A stretch of 64,000 bases of DNA, taken from Treponema sp. GTDB taxonomy: Bacteria; Spirochaetota; Spirochaetia; Treponematales; Treponemataceae. The DNA lies in the NCBI GenBank assembly GCA_016294035.1, contig JAEDCT010000008.1, forward strand, positions 1 through 64,000, in the 5' to 3' direction. Positions 1 through 8,955 of this stretch are shown here, piece after piece. Numbering within the stretch: the stretch's first letter is position 1; each line of letters starts with the position of its first letter. Under the pieces are notes generated by a model. That model was not told the DNA's origin, ran no database searches, and worked only from the letters and a program-made list of their open reading frames with translations. The position numbers and the translations under genes were made by a program.

Positions 1-11
1 AGGAGTAAATT

Positions 12-614
12 ATGGATCAGATTAAAATTGGAAAATTCATTGGTGAACAGAGAAAAATGCACAATCTTACACAAAGTGAACTTTCTGAAAAGTTAGGTAT
101 TACAGACAGAGCAATTTCAAAATGGGAAAGAGGAATCTGTCTTCCAGATGCAGGACTTATGCTGGATCTATGTAAAATCCTGGAAATCTCCGTAAACGAA
201 TTATTATCAGGAGAAAAAATACCTATTGAAACCAACACAGAAATCATGGAAAAAAACCTTATTGAAATGGCTGCATTAAATGAACGTACCAGCAAAATGC
301 TTATTCATACAGAATATGTTCTTATTGCATTAATGGTTTTTACAGTTGTTGCCGGCTGCCTTATAAGTTCATATCTTGTTACTGAAAACTGGATTCGCGG
401 AATTATTCTTGGAATTAGTTTTTTAATTGTCCTTTTAGTTGCACCTTTCTGCTGGAGAATTGAAACAAAAACCGGTTATTATCAGTGCAGCAAATGTGGC
501 CATAAATATGTTCCAAGTTACAAGGCTTCTGTCTGGGCGCCACATATGGGTCTTACAAAATACATGAAATGCCCAGAATGCGGAAAAAAAAACTGGCAGA
601 AAAAAGTTCTTTAA
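12..614 (+). CDS. XRE-family HTH protein with two membrane segments and a C-terminal zinc ribbon
   Basis: Predicted membrane-tethered transcriptional regulator of 200 residues. Residues about 8-62 form an XRE/Cro helix-turn-helix (LTQSELSEKLGITDRAISKW). Two hydrophobic segments lie near residues 100-120 and 127-147. The C-terminus carries two CxxC pairs (CSKCG and CPECG), a zinc-ribbon signature. AGGAG lies 6 bases before the ATG. Similar three-part proteins are common in Firmicutes; their ligands are mostly unknown, and I assign no target. A structured repeat begins directly after the stop codon. The left edge of the window cuts off whatever lies upstream. Confidence 0.85.
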   Translation: MDQIKIGKFIGEQRKMHNLTQSELSEKLGITDRAISKWERGICLPDAGLMLDLCKILEISVNELLSGEKIPIETNTEIMEKNLIEMAALNERTSKMLIHTEYVLIALMVFTVVAGCLISSYLVTENWIRGIILGISFLIVLLVAPFCWRIETKTGYYQCSKCGHKYVPSYKASVWAPHMGLTKYMKCPECGKKNWQKKVL

Positions 615-749
615 TTTTGTAAACCGCAAGTTGTTTCAACAACTGAGGATTTACAAAACGTTCGCGGAAGCGAACACGTAAATAAATAGAGTTTTTGTAA
701 AAAACTCGAGACTTAAAATAGATGGCGAAATTTTAGCCGTCTATTTTAA
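615..749 (+). repeat. Four-hairpin structured element, family 2, copy 1
   Basis: Begins at the base after the preceding stop codon. Four consecutive hairpins: P1 outer arms 615-623/650-658 with an inner AGTTG-TTTCAA-CAACT hairpin; P2 660-665/670-675 with a GGAA loop; P3 689-696/700-707 with a three-base loop; P4 713-726/736-749 with one T-G wobble and a loop ending in ATTTTA. A second copy at 59532-59674 has the same four hairpins in the same order and orientation, with different stem sequences but the same TTTCAA loop and ATTTTAGC motif. It may be a structured RNA or a mobile DNA structure; no ORF is present. P4 has no clean T-tract after it, so it is a weak terminator candidate. Confidence 0.7.
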
Positions 750-770
750 ACGTTGTTAAATAATATGCCG

Positions 771-895
771 TTCCCCCAAGTTCCGTCTTTCAGCCGTAAC
801 TTGGGGTCGCTACGTCCGCCCTTCGCTACCGCTCACCGTCCTCGCTGCGCTGCGGTCGGCAAGGGGCTCCCATCGCTAACGGGGAGAATATCAAT
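771..895. repeat. GC-rich, hairpin-forming intergenic repeat
   Basis: A GC-rich patch of about 120 bases in otherwise AT-rich DNA. It contains a 9-bp stem (CCCCAAGTT 774-782 with AACTTGGGG 798-806) followed by GC-rich runs such as CGCTGCGCTGCGG and several CGCTAC/CGCTCAC words. There is no coding potential with a start signal. It resembles REP-type intergenic palindromes; only one copy is seen here, so its repeat status is inference. Confidence 0.45.
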
Positions 896-976
896 ATAGC
901 TATATTACGTAAATTATAGGAATAAAATTGACACATCACTTATTATTTGATATTTTTTTAAAACGTGAGGTATCAA

Positions 977-1276
977 ATGACAGCCGTTCCTATTTTTGAT
1001 GTTAAAAACAGACTCCCATATTTTATTCATCTTGCAGAAAATGGAGAAACCATACAAATAACACGACATGGAAAGCCAGTTGCCAGAATAATTTCCGAAA
1101 AAGAAGTTGAGCAAGAGCAAAAGACTGAAGGTCAGGTTTTTATGGATAGGCTGATGGAATGGCGAGAAAGAGCCAGCGACTGGTTAGATACCACAATTAA
1201 TGAAGAAATCGATTCAATTTTTAATATTCCAAGAACAATAGAACCTAATATCCGTCATCCTGAGGATTTTGAATAG
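977..1276 (+). CDS. Phd/YefM-family antitoxin
   Basis: Antitoxin half of a type II toxin-antitoxin pair. The N-terminus (VPIFDVKNRLPYFIHLAENG, then ITRHGKPVARI) matches the Phd/YefM DNA-binding fold, in which VxxAK-like residues are followed by an ITRHGKPVA strand. The C-terminal half is charged and would wrap the toxin. I chose the ATG at 977 because GTGAGG lies six bases upstream; a GTG at 965 is in frame but has no such signal. The toxin gene starts 14 bases after the stop. Such antitoxins usually repress their own promoter together with the toxin; a specific operator was not resolved. Confidence 0.85.
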   Translation: MTAVPIFDVKNRLPYFIHLAENGETIQITRHGKPVARIISEKEVEQEQKTEGQVFMDRLMEWRERASDWLDTTINEEIDSIFNIPRTIEPNIRHPEDFE

Positions 1277-1289
1277 GGAGACGAATAAA

Positions 1290-1721
1290 ATGCATCCCAT
1301 TTATTTACTTGATACAAATGTTATTTCAGAAATAACAAAGCCAAATCCAAATAAAAATGTTGTAAAAAAAGTCATAGAAAATAAACACATTTCTACAATT
1401 GCTTCGGTAGCTTTTGAAGAAATGCTTTATGGCGTAAAAAGATTGCCTGCCGGTAAAAAACAAAATGATTTACTTTCCTTTGATGTAGACTATATTCAGG
1501 CAAATTATGAAATTATTCCTTTTGATGTTCATGCCAGCTGGATTCTTTCTGATATCCGCCAGCGCCTGGAATCAAAAGGAAAACGCGCACCTCTGGCCGA
1601 TGCAATGATTGCAGCTACAGCCATTGCAAATAATCTTATATTGGTTACACGCAATGTAAAGGATTTTGAGAGTATAAGAGAAGTTTCTTCATTGATGATT
1701 GAAGATTGGAGTGTGGAGTAG
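1290..1721 (+). CDS. vapC: PIN-domain toxin (VapC-like ribonuclease)
   Basis: Predicted endoribonuclease toxin of 143 residues. The acidic PIN residues are visible: an N-terminal LLDTNVISE, an internal FEEMLYG glutamate, then PLADAMIAATA and TRNVKDFE aspartates, the layout of a Mg2+-dependent PIN nuclease. VapC toxins generally cleave tRNA or rRNA; the target here is unknown. I chose the ATG at 1290 because AGGGAG lies nine bases upstream. It forms an operon with the Phd-type antitoxin at 977. Pairing a PIN toxin with a Phd/YefM antitoxin is a known combination. It runs convergent to the type III restriction gene, 31 bases away. Confidence 0.88.
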   Translation: MHPIYLLDTNVISEITKPNPNKNVVKKVIENKHISTIASVAFEEMLYGVKRLPAGKKQNDLLSFDVDYIQANYEIIPFDVHASWILSDIRQRLESKGKRAPLADAMIAATAIANNLILVTRNVKDFESIREVSSLMIEDWSVE

Positions 1722-1752
1722 ATTAAATAAAAATTTTCCAGTCAGAACTTAG

Positions 1753-4017
1753 TTAGCTAAAAACTTCTTCTAATAATTTCCAGTTTGGAGTTACTATTTG
1801 TTCGGAATAATTATCTGTACAAATGCAGAGATTCTCGCTGCCATCTCTTCTAACAAATCCACCAAAAATCTGTTTGCCATCATTTTGCTGAATTTGAACA
1901 TAGTTTTTGAGAGCTTCGAATTTTTTAGGTGAAAACCTATCAATATCCTGGCTATTTCCGGATTTATCTTCTCCGCCCTTTGTTTCAATAATCCAGATTC
2001 CATCTACAGTTCCAACAACATAATCCGGATAAAAAGCTCTTTGCTTACCATTGTTGTCTTCATATAAAACAGAATAGTAATCAGTTCCTTTGTCGCCGTT
2101 TTTGTAGAACCATTGAACAAAATCATTTCTTTCACAGAAACGTTCAAAAGCTTTTTCTCCAGAAGATCTGATTTCTGCTGATTCCAGATAATTTGCGTAG
2201 ACATTTTTGGAGAATATTTTCTGCGACATTTCTTTGGAATTGTAAGTAAACAAACATTGTTGAGGAAATCTGAAAGCTTTTTTTACTACTGCTCCAGAAT
2301 TGATTCCAAGAGTTCCCTGCGCAGTTTGTTCTGTCATCGCTTCCTTAAAATCTTCTCGTAGCAAATCAATATTATTAATTACAAAAGCGTATAAAGGTCG
2401 AGTATCAAGTTTTAGTAATTTTTTAATTTTGTTTCTGCCAGTCTTTTTATATGAAGGTTCACAGAACAATCGACGAACAATTGCATTCACTTTATCATAT
2501 TCAAGACTAACATCTGTACTGATTCGTCCAACCTGATGATGATACTCACGACCATGGGTATGGGTGTTCAGCGGAGTTTTAAAATCCACCCCTTTTAATT
2601 GATCAACCTGAGATGTTAAATGGATACTTCCGTATCTTGTAGAATTGGTTATGTAATCAGTAAATACATATCCGTCCGTTTCCATTTTTTTCTGGTTTTC
2701 TACTGCATCATCAGTAAGGTTATATTTTGTTCGGAAATGTTCAGTAATTGAAACGACAGCCTTTTTAGAATCATTAGGCTCTTCAATATCAGGGCGCTGT
2801 TCACTGACAAGTTCAATTTCTTTATATTCTGGTTTAAGATTGATTAGTGATGCATCCAATGCACCTTTTCCAATCTGCTGTTTTGCACCTTCAATAAATT
2901 TATCATCCAAGGTATAGAGATAGCAGCTGTCCAAATCATCATCGTTATAATGTTTGGCTTCTGGCATTCGACGGATTCGTCCAAAGGTTTGAATTTCAAA
3001 TGCCTCTCCCATATTATCGCGAAGTTTTACCAGAATATGAGCACGTGGACAGTCCCATCCAGTTGCAACAGCCATTTTAAAAATCATTGCAACAGGAACA
3101 GCATCATTTTTTTCAATGCCATCCAGATTTTCGTGCATGGTTATTCCGCCAGATTTTTTTCCTTTTTCACTCATCCAGATAGCAAGCTGACCATTTTCGT
3201 AGGAAATCTTTTGGTTTTCAAACCATTTTTCTACACTTTCAAGCAATGCATCAGAAGTATTTGGCATCTGAACAAGAATAAGCGGATTGATATTGGAACC
3301 ACGACTCAGGAACTTTGAACGCAACAGTCTCTGTTTTTCAAGGGCTTTAGAAAGTAAAAAATCAACCTGATTGTCTTCTAGAGTTTTTCCTTCTATAAGA
3401 CCAAATCCTTCGTTGATGACCAAAAGCTTTTTTATCAATCCTTGATTTATAACATCAGCTTCTTCAATTTCGACTAGCTTTGCTGATTTATCATATCCTT
3501 TTGGAGTTGCACTGGCACGGATAATTGTGTTTGTATTGAAAATATCAACAATTCCTTTTGTTTTTACAGTGTCTGCCACATGACTTTCATCAATAATCAG
3601 TTTGAACTCCAGACCACTGTCCAAAGCTTTTTTTACATGCTCATCAAAGTTTGTATGTTCACCTTCTTTACGGGCATTGTTTTTATCTTTGTTCAAAAGT
3701 TCCCAGTTAATAAAACAACAGTCACCGTCAGAAAAGCCGGAGGTCATAATGTCACTTAAAAGTTTTGTCTGGGCATTATGAATATACAAGTCCATTTTTT
3801 TCTTGCTCTGCTCTTCAAGATTTCCTTTTCCTGGAGTGAACCACATAAAAATTGTATTACTGTGGCATTTTAAATATTCATCCATAAAGTGAGTAAGGAT
3901 GATGGTTTTTCCACTACCAGTACAACTTTTCAATATGATTTCTTTATGTCCTGATTCAACAGCATTCTGTAAATCTGCAATGGCAAATCTCTGAAATGGT
4001 AAAAGTTCAATATTCAT
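1753..4017 (-). CDS. res: Type III restriction enzyme, Res subunit
   Basis: ATP-dependent restriction subunit of a type III system. Visible parts are a superfamily 2 helicase core with Walker A SCTGSGKT (residues 31-38), a DESH Walker B box near residue 145, an SAT motif (RASATPKG) and motif VI TFGRIRRMPE, then a C-terminal PD-(D/E)xK nuclease (PDYVVGTVDG, IIETKGG). At 754 residues it is shorter than many Res proteins, but all core motifs are present. AGGAG precedes the ATG. It starts 9 bases after the mod stop codon, so mod-res is one operon. It needs Mod for site recognition and cuts at a distance from head-to-head sites in known systems. Confidence 0.9.
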   Translation of the reverse strand: MNIELLPFQRFAIADLQNAVESGHKEIILKSCTGSGKTIILTHFMDEYLKCHSNTIFMWFTPGKGNLEEQSKKKMDLYIHNAQTKLLSDIMTSGFSDGDCCFINWELLNKDKNNARKEGEHTNFDEHVKKALDSGLEFKLIIDESHVADTVKTKGIVDIFNTNTIIRASATPKGYDKSAKLVEIEEADVINQGLIKKLLVINEGFGLIEGKTLEDNQVDFLLSKALEKQRLLRSKFLSRGSNINPLILVQMPNTSDALLESVEKWFENQKISYENGQLAIWMSEKGKKSGGITMHENLDGIEKNDAVPVAMIFKMAVATGWDCPRAHILVKLRDNMGEAFEIQTFGRIRRMPEAKHYNDDDLDSCYLYTLDDKFIEGAKQQIGKGALDASLINLKPEYKEIELVSEQRPDIEEPNDSKKAVVSITEHFRTKYNLTDDAVENQKKMETDGYVFTDYITNSTRYGSIHLTSQVDQLKGVDFKTPLNTHTHGREYHHQVGRISTDVSLEYDKVNAIVRRLFCEPSYKKTGRNKIKKLLKLDTRPLYAFVINNIDLLREDFKEAMTEQTAQGTLGINSGAVVKKAFRFPQQCLFTYNSKEMSQKIFSKNVYANYLESAEIRSSGEKAFERFCERNDFVQWFYKNGDKGTDYYSVLYEDNNGKQRAFYPDYVVGTVDGIWIIETKGGEDKSGNSQDIDRFSPKKFEALKNYVQIQQNDGKQIFGGFVRRDGSENLCICTDNYSEQIVTPNWKLLEEVFS

Positions 4018-4026
4018 AATACTCTC

Positions 4027-5757
4027 CTAATTTGCCAAATCTCTGTAGTAGTAGTCTGGAACAGTATTTATGGTTATTCCGTGAGCTTTGATTGTTTGTT
4101 CCTGCTGATATGAAGTCAGAACATCGTGACCCATATAGAGAGTTTTGCATTCAGGATAATCTGCAATGTTTTCTACAAATTCAGCCAGTTCATCATCATC
4201 AAGAACGATGGCAACAGATTTATTTGAATTGAAGTCGATGGCATTTTCCAGTTCAACAAGTTCCTTTACATGTTCCAGAAGTTCATAGGCGTACTCGTAG
4301 TACATTTTGTCTTTGATTGGAAGGTAGTCGATTTTGAAGTATTTGAGGGATGCCTTATAATTTTCATCATAATCTGAACCGTCTTTGCGTTTTCCAGTGA
4401 TGACCGTTTTAAGACGCTGATAAGTCACATCCTGACAGATATTATTTTCGTTGTTTGTGCAGAGAATGAATTTTCTGTTTCCGCCGTCTTCAGCATTCAG
4501 TTTCATTACAGCGTGACCAGTTGTGCCACTGCCGGCGAAGAAGTCTAGGATGGTGGAAGATGGATTTGTAGACATAAACAAAATATCTCTAATCAATTGA
4601 ATTGGTTTAGGAAATGAAAACTGTTTTCCTTTAAAAATATTTTCAACTTCTGCTGTACCTTTTCGCGAAGTATAATTAACATCATCTAAGATACTTCTGA
4701 TAAGTTTTTCATCGTGTCTCATTTTTTGAACAATTCTATATTCATTTTCCGAAGTACAATAACCTACTATTTCTTTATTCAGATTATTCTGAGATTTTTC
4801 TTTTCCCCATCTCCAAACAAATTGAATTTGATTTTTTACTGATTTTGGTGGAAATATCTCAATCCAACCTTCTTGCTTTTCTAAAGAAATTTCAAAGAAA
4901 TCACCCTTTTTGTTATTTACATTTAAATAAAAAGGGTAAAACAAATTTGGACGATTTTCATTTGTAAAAGCTTCATTACTGTTGTATAAAGGATGGATAT
5001 TAAATCCTCCTAATTCATCTGTATATTTGAAGGATTTATTCAAAACTGGCATTAAATTAGTAACAACTTTGTCCTGATTTTTCGAATAAAAAAGCATATA
5101 TTCATGCATCTTACCTACATAACCATAATCTCTTGCATTTGGAGTTGATTTAGTAATAAATACACCCAAATTATTCTTTTCACCAAAAATCTCATCACAT
5201 AAAATTTTTAAAGAATCCTTTTGATTGTCATCTATACTTATTAAAATCACACCTTTATCTGAAAGGAGTTTCTTAGCATGTATAAGTCTTTTCTCTATAA
5301 ATGAAATCCATTTAGAATGTCTAAACGAATCTTCTTCATCTACATAATCATCATCATAAATAAAATCTTTATTTCCCGTATTATATGGAGGATCAATGTA
5401 AATCACATCAATCTTACCTTTATGTGTCTTTTCCAATAATTTCAGAGCCGCAAGATTGTCGCCTTCAATAAGGAAGTTCATTTCGCCGCCGTTATCAATG
5501 AACAAATCTTCCTGTTCAACTAAAACGGGAGCGTTATCTTCCAATTTTGTATCTATTTGTTCACGATGTTCTTCAAAAACAAGGCCGTATTTTTTTCCGT
5601 TTACTTCATTTGTCAGTTCACCAATGTAAGCCAGAAGATTTGCTGTATTTTCATCTTGAGGGGCAGCAGAAATGAATTTTTTTATTTGTTGGATTTTATC
5701 TAATAGAGCATCGCGTTTCTGCTTAGAAATATTGGTAGACACAACAATTCCCCCCAT
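4027..5757 (-). CDS. mod: Type III DNA adenine methyltransferase, Mod subunit
   Basis: N6-adenine methyltransferase that gives the type III system its sequence specificity. Motif IV DPPYNTG (residues 122-128) comes before motif I DFFAGSGTTGHA (about residue 408), the beta-class order. The stretch between them, about residues 190-380, is the target recognition domain and is locally much more AT-rich than the flanks, as expected for a swapped specificity region. An ATG at 5757 is used here; a GTG at 5742 preceded by a G-rich run is an alternative. The promoter region overlaps a palindrome shared with the divergent XRE gene. Recognition sequence unknown. Confidence 0.9.
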   Translation of the reverse strand: MGGIVVSTNISKQKRDALLDKIQQIKKFISAAPQDENTANLLAYIGELTNEVNGKKYGLVFEEHREQIDTKLEDNAPVLVEQEDLFIDNGGEMNFLIEGDNLAALKLLEKTHKGKIDVIYIDPPYNTGNKDFIYDDDYVDEEDSFRHSKWISFIEKRLIHAKKLLSDKGVILISIDDNQKDSLKILCDEIFGEKNNLGVFITKSTPNARDYGYVGKMHEYMLFYSKNQDKVVTNLMPVLNKSFKYTDELGGFNIHPLYNSNEAFTNENRPNLFYPFYLNVNNKKGDFFEISLEKQEGWIEIFPPKSVKNQIQFVWRWGKEKSQNNLNKEIVGYCTSENEYRIVQKMRHDEKLIRSILDDVNYTSRKGTAEVENIFKGKQFSFPKPIQLIRDILFMSTNPSSTILDFFAGSGTTGHAVMKLNAEDGGNRKFILCTNNENNICQDVTYQRLKTVITGKRKDGSDYDENYKASLKYFKIDYLPIKDKMYYEYAYELLEHVKELVELENAIDFNSNKSVAIVLDDDELAEFVENIADYPECKTLYMGHDVLTSYQQEQTIKAHGITINTVPDYYYRDLAN

Positions 5758-5767
5758 CCTATCAAAG

Positions 5768-5788
5768 ATTATTGGTTATACCAATAAT
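5768..5788. promoter_or_regulatory. Palindromic operator between mod and the XRE regulator
   Basis: Perfect 9-bp arms ATTATTGGT and ACCAATAAT separated by TAT. It sits 10 bases upstream of the mod ATG and about 65 bases upstream of the divergent XRE gene, where a controller protein could act on the mod promoter. Binding by the neighbouring XRE protein is inference. Confidence 0.55.
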
Positions 5789-5852
5789 TATAATACAAAT
5801 TGTTGTTTTTACACAATTTCATTGTGAAAAATTCTTGCTTAAAATAATACTC

Positions 5853-6215
5853 GTGGATAAATATCAGGCGGAATTTATAAATAACATCAAGTCTTACAGA
5901 AAAGAAAAAGGATTATCTCAGGAAAAACTGGCAGAATTGTGCAATGTTTCAACTTCTACCATAGGCTGCATAGAATCGGCCCATCAGAATCCTTCATTTG
6001 AATTGATTGTAAAAATTGCGGAAAAGCTTGATATCCACCCCGCCGACTTATTCCTTCGCAACGCTTCCAAAGTCCAGGATCGAGAACTTTATTCCAAATA
6101 CCATGAACTTCTTTTGAATTGCGAGCATCTTCCTGAATGCCATAAGCAGATCGTTAACCAGCTGGTTAAATCCCTGGCTCAATCTGAACCTGAATACAAA
6201 ACTTCACACAGATAA
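5853..6215 (+). CDS. XRE-family regulator, possible controller of the type III R-M operon
   Basis: Small DNA-binding protein of about 120 residues with an N-terminal XRE helix-turn-helix (LSQEKLAELCNVSTSTIGCI) and an amphipathic C-terminal tail. It lies divergent to mod, the position of controller genes in several R-M systems. I chose the GTG at 5853: the longer frame upstream has no ribosome site and begins inside the operator. No Shine-Dalgarno is visible before the GTG; TAAAAT at 5840-5845 would allow a leaderless transcript, but its -35 match is poor. A role in R-M control is inferred from position only. Confidence 0.7.
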   Translation: MDKYQAEFINNIKSYRKEKGLSQEKLAELCNVSTSTIGCIESAHQNPSFELIVKIAEKLDIHPADLFLRNASKVQDRELYSKYHELLLNCEHLPECHKQIVNQLVKSLAQSEPEYKTSHR

Positions 6216-6256
6216 AAACGACAGTTCCCGAAAAAATACTGTTGTTTTCAAATTAC

Positions 6257-6298
6257 GCCCGGCAATACCATGTCTGCTATGCCGGGCAATTTTTTTTA
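6257..6298 (+). terminator. Rho-independent terminator after the XRE gene
   Basis: Eight-bp perfect stem GCCCGGCA/TGCCGGGC followed by AATTTTTTTT. It separates the R-M region from the convergent GH94 gene. Confidence 0.85.
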
Positions 6299-6307
6299 CA
6301 TTAATAA

Positions 6308-8713
6308 TTACATTACAAGAACAACTTCTGCATTATCCTTAAGTTCAGATGCCGGGATGAAATTTCCTTCCATCTTTTTGCCGTTGACTGTAAGTTCCCT
6401 GCAACCCGACTGCACGTGGCCAGGATTTTTTACAGTGATGTTGAGCCTGCAGCCTCTGAAATCTTTTTCTGCAGTAAATCCGTCCCATGCTGCAGGAATT
6501 GATGGAGCAAGCTTGAGGCCGTCAAGATTTGGTCTCATTCCAAGAATACCTTCAACACATCCAACCATTACAGTAGAAGCTGTTCCCGTAAGCCAGTGGA
6601 CATGTGAGCGTCCAAAGTGAGGACTTGCCTTTCCTTCAGTGAACTGTCCGTAGCAGTATGGTTCAAGCTTTCTGATATCTGCCTTGTCGTTTTGTCCAGC
6701 CGGTGCGTTTTCCATGAAGTACTGGAATGCTCTGTCTCCGTGTCCGCGAAGTGCTTCTGCAAGAATGATCCATCCCTGTGACTGTGAGAAAATACCTGAG
6801 TTTTCCTTTACACCTGCGTTGTAGATTACAGCAAGTGCACCGTCAAATGCATGAAGATGATATGGAGGATCCATGAGCACAAGTCCAAAGTCTGTGTTGA
6901 GCTGCCTGTTTACATTTTCAAGAGCCTTGTCCGCCTGTTCATCAGAAGCTAATCCTGAAATCACAGCCCAGCTCTGTGGATTGAGCCACATGTTTGCTTC
7001 TACATCATCGCGCTTTCCGATTACTTCTCCACGTTCTGTAAATCCGCGGATGAATCTGTCTTCGTTCCAGCAGAGTTTCTGGATCTTGTCGCCAAGTTCT
7101 TTCTGTGCCTTGTCCAGGAATTCAACATATTCTGAATCCTTTTTGTTCTGTGCAAATTCGCGGAGGATTGTCATTGCGTAGTAATACTGAAGTGCAACAA
7201 ATGAAGATTCACCGTTTGCTCCAAGACGCAGACAGTCGTTCCAGTCAGCATAGAGGCCTGCAGGAATTCCGTGTGGTCCAAGATGTTCCATAGAGAATTT
7301 TATGGCTCTCTTAAGATGTTCATAAACTGTACCGGAATCCTTGTTTGCAAATGGAATTACTTCATCAAGGAATGCTGTGTTCCCAGACTCTGCAATATAC
7401 TTGTAGACTGTAGGGAAAAGCCAGAGTGCATCGTCTGCCCTGTATGCAGGATGTCCTGTTTCCTGAACGTAAGATGCATCATCAGGAGTATCTTCGTGGC
7501 CTGCATTGTGTGTGAACTTTACAAGTGGAAGTCCGCCGCCGTTGTCTACCTGAGCCGAAAGCATGAAGCGGATTTTTTCTGCGGCCATTTCTGGTTCAAG
7601 ATGAATGATCCCCTGAATGTCCTGAACTGTATCGCGGTAACCATAGCCGTTTCTGAGTCCGCAGTAGATGTAGGAAGCGGCGCGGCTCCATGTGAATGTC
7701 ATGAAACAGTTGTATGCATTCCATGTGTTGATCATGGTGTTGAATTCTTCGCTTGGAGTCTTTACCTGGAAGTGTTCGAATCTTGCGTGCCACTGTGCAA
7801 TGAGTTCCTTAAGTTCCTTTTCACAGGTTGAGCTTACATCTGCATAGCGGGCCATAAGTTTTTCTGCTTCTGCGTTTTCCTTGAGTCCGAGGATAAATGC
7901 AACTTCTTTTGTTTCACCTGCAGCAAGTTCAATTATAGTTGAAAGTGCACCGCAGGAATTTTCGTTGTAGCTGAGAACATTTCCTAAATCTCCCTTTTCT
8001 ACACCGATCGGATCCTTGTAACTTCTGTATGCACCAAGAAATGCATCCTTATCTCCGCAGTAAGAAGAAACTTTTGCACCTGCAAGACCAAAGATTCTGT
8101 CTGTGGCAGTCTTATGGTCAACTTCACCCGGAACTCCTTCAAGATTTCCATGTACTGTATGGCGGATTCTGTTTCCTTCAAATCTTGTTCTTCCGATGAA
8201 AAGAGAATACTGGAGATTTACCTGATCCATTTCATAGTTGCTGTTGTTTGTGAATTCACCGAAACCTGTAACAGTAAGACTGCGTTTTTTGTCTGATGTA
8301 TTTGTTACCTTGAGCTTCCATACTTCGTGTTCAGATTCAAGGGGAACATAGTAAAGTGCTTCTGAATGGATTCCAGCGTAATCTGCCATTATGTTTGTAT
8401 ATGCAGTTCCATGATGACATTCGCTCTTGTAATCCTTAAGATCTTTTCCAACAGGCTGCCATGATGCCGACCAGTAATCTTTTGAATCGTTATCGCGAAG
8501 ATAGATGTATCTTCCAGGCTGATCAAAATTATTGAACACGTAGCGCAGGATTCTTCCGTTTGCCCCGGATTTTGCAAAACTGTATCCGCCTGCATTGTTT
8601 GAAACAAGTGCCCCATAAAGTGGTGAACCAAGATAATTTACCCAGGGTTTTGGAGTTGCAGGATTTGTAATTACATACTCTCTTTTTTCATCATCAAAAT
8701 AACCGTACTTCAT
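6308..8713 (-). CDS. cbpA: Cellobiose phosphorylase (GH94)
   Basis: Phosphorolyses cellobiose to alpha-glucose 1-phosphate and glucose in the cytoplasm, sparing one ATP per disaccharide. The protein has about 801 residues, the usual length for cellobiose phosphorylase, and begins MKYGYFDDEKREYVI as many family members do. It has the GH94 order of an N-terminal beta-sandwich and an (alpha/alpha)6 barrel, with the general-acid motif YADWNDCLRLGANG. GGAGG just before the ATG at 8713 decides the start; an in-frame TTG 15 bases upstream is unlikely. A 138-nt structured repeat lies in the leader. Cellobiose specificity is inferred from length and start; I rate it likely. Confidence 0.88.
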   Translation of the reverse strand: MKYGYFDDEKREYVITNPATPKPWVNYLGSPLYGALVSNNAGGYSFAKSGANGRILRYVFNNFDQPGRYIYLRDNDSKDYWSASWQPVGKDLKDYKSECHHGTAYTNIMADYAGIHSEALYYVPLESEHEVWKLKVTNTSDKKRSLTVTGFGEFTNNSNYEMDQVNLQYSLFIGRTRFEGNRIRHTVHGNLEGVPGEVDHKTATDRIFGLAGAKVSSYCGDKDAFLGAYRSYKDPIGVEKGDLGNVLSYNENSCGALSTIIELAAGETKEVAFILGLKENAEAEKLMARYADVSSTCEKELKELIAQWHARFEHFQVKTPSEEFNTMINTWNAYNCFMTFTWSRAASYIYCGLRNGYGYRDTVQDIQGIIHLEPEMAAEKIRFMLSAQVDNGGGLPLVKFTHNAGHEDTPDDASYVQETGHPAYRADDALWLFPTVYKYIAESGNTAFLDEVIPFANKDSGTVYEHLKRAIKFSMEHLGPHGIPAGLYADWNDCLRLGANGESSFVALQYYYAMTILREFAQNKKDSEYVEFLDKAQKELGDKIQKLCWNEDRFIRGFTERGEVIGKRDDVEANMWLNPQSWAVISGLASDEQADKALENVNRQLNTDFGLVLMDPPYHLHAFDGALAVIYNAGVKENSGIFSQSQGWIILAEALRGHGDRAFQYFMENAPAGQNDKADIRKLEPYCYGQFTEGKASPHFGRSHVHWLTGTASTVMVGCVEGILGMRPNLDGLKLAPSIPAAWDGFTAEKDFRGCRLNITVKNPGHVQSGCRELTVNGKKMEGNFIPASELKDNAEVVLVM

Positions 8714-8771
8714 TTTTTCCTCCGTCAATTTTCGAAAAAAATCCCCTCACGGACCAGAATGAAAAATTACA

Positions 8772-8909
8772 TATAAAAATACTACCAGTCAGTCATAGAC
8801 TGCCAAAACCGCTAGCTAGCGTCGCTACACACGCAGTCCGGCAAGGAAACTATCTTTCCGTCCTGCGAGTGTTTTCGTCAGTCTCTGCCTTCCTTCCCGT
8901 ATTTTTATA
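8772..8909 (-). repeat. 138-nt structured element, family 1, copy A
   Basis: On the minus strand it is identical over 138 nt to copy B (34753-34890), and similarity runs on with mismatches for about 40 nt beyond the 5' end. An 11-bp closing stem (8772-8782 with 8899-8909) encloses a purine-rich GGAAGGAAG strand, a middle stem and a hairpin with loop AAAGATAGTTTCCTTG. It lies in sense orientation 59 bases upstream of the cbpA start, so it would be part of that leader if co-transcribed. Confidence 0.8.
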
Positions 8910-8955
8910 AAACACTTGACTACTGTCCGTAATGGAATATTCCCATCAATTTTTT

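Noticed and set aside
7271..7831. A 186-codon plus-strand frame opposite cbpA
   Set aside because: Cysteine-rich translation of the antisense strand with no start signal; shadow of cbpA.
771..8909. GC-rich patch as a diverged copy of family 1
   Set aside because: On the minus strand both share CCTTGCCG and GTAGCGAC words, but the stems and order of motifs cannot be aligned.
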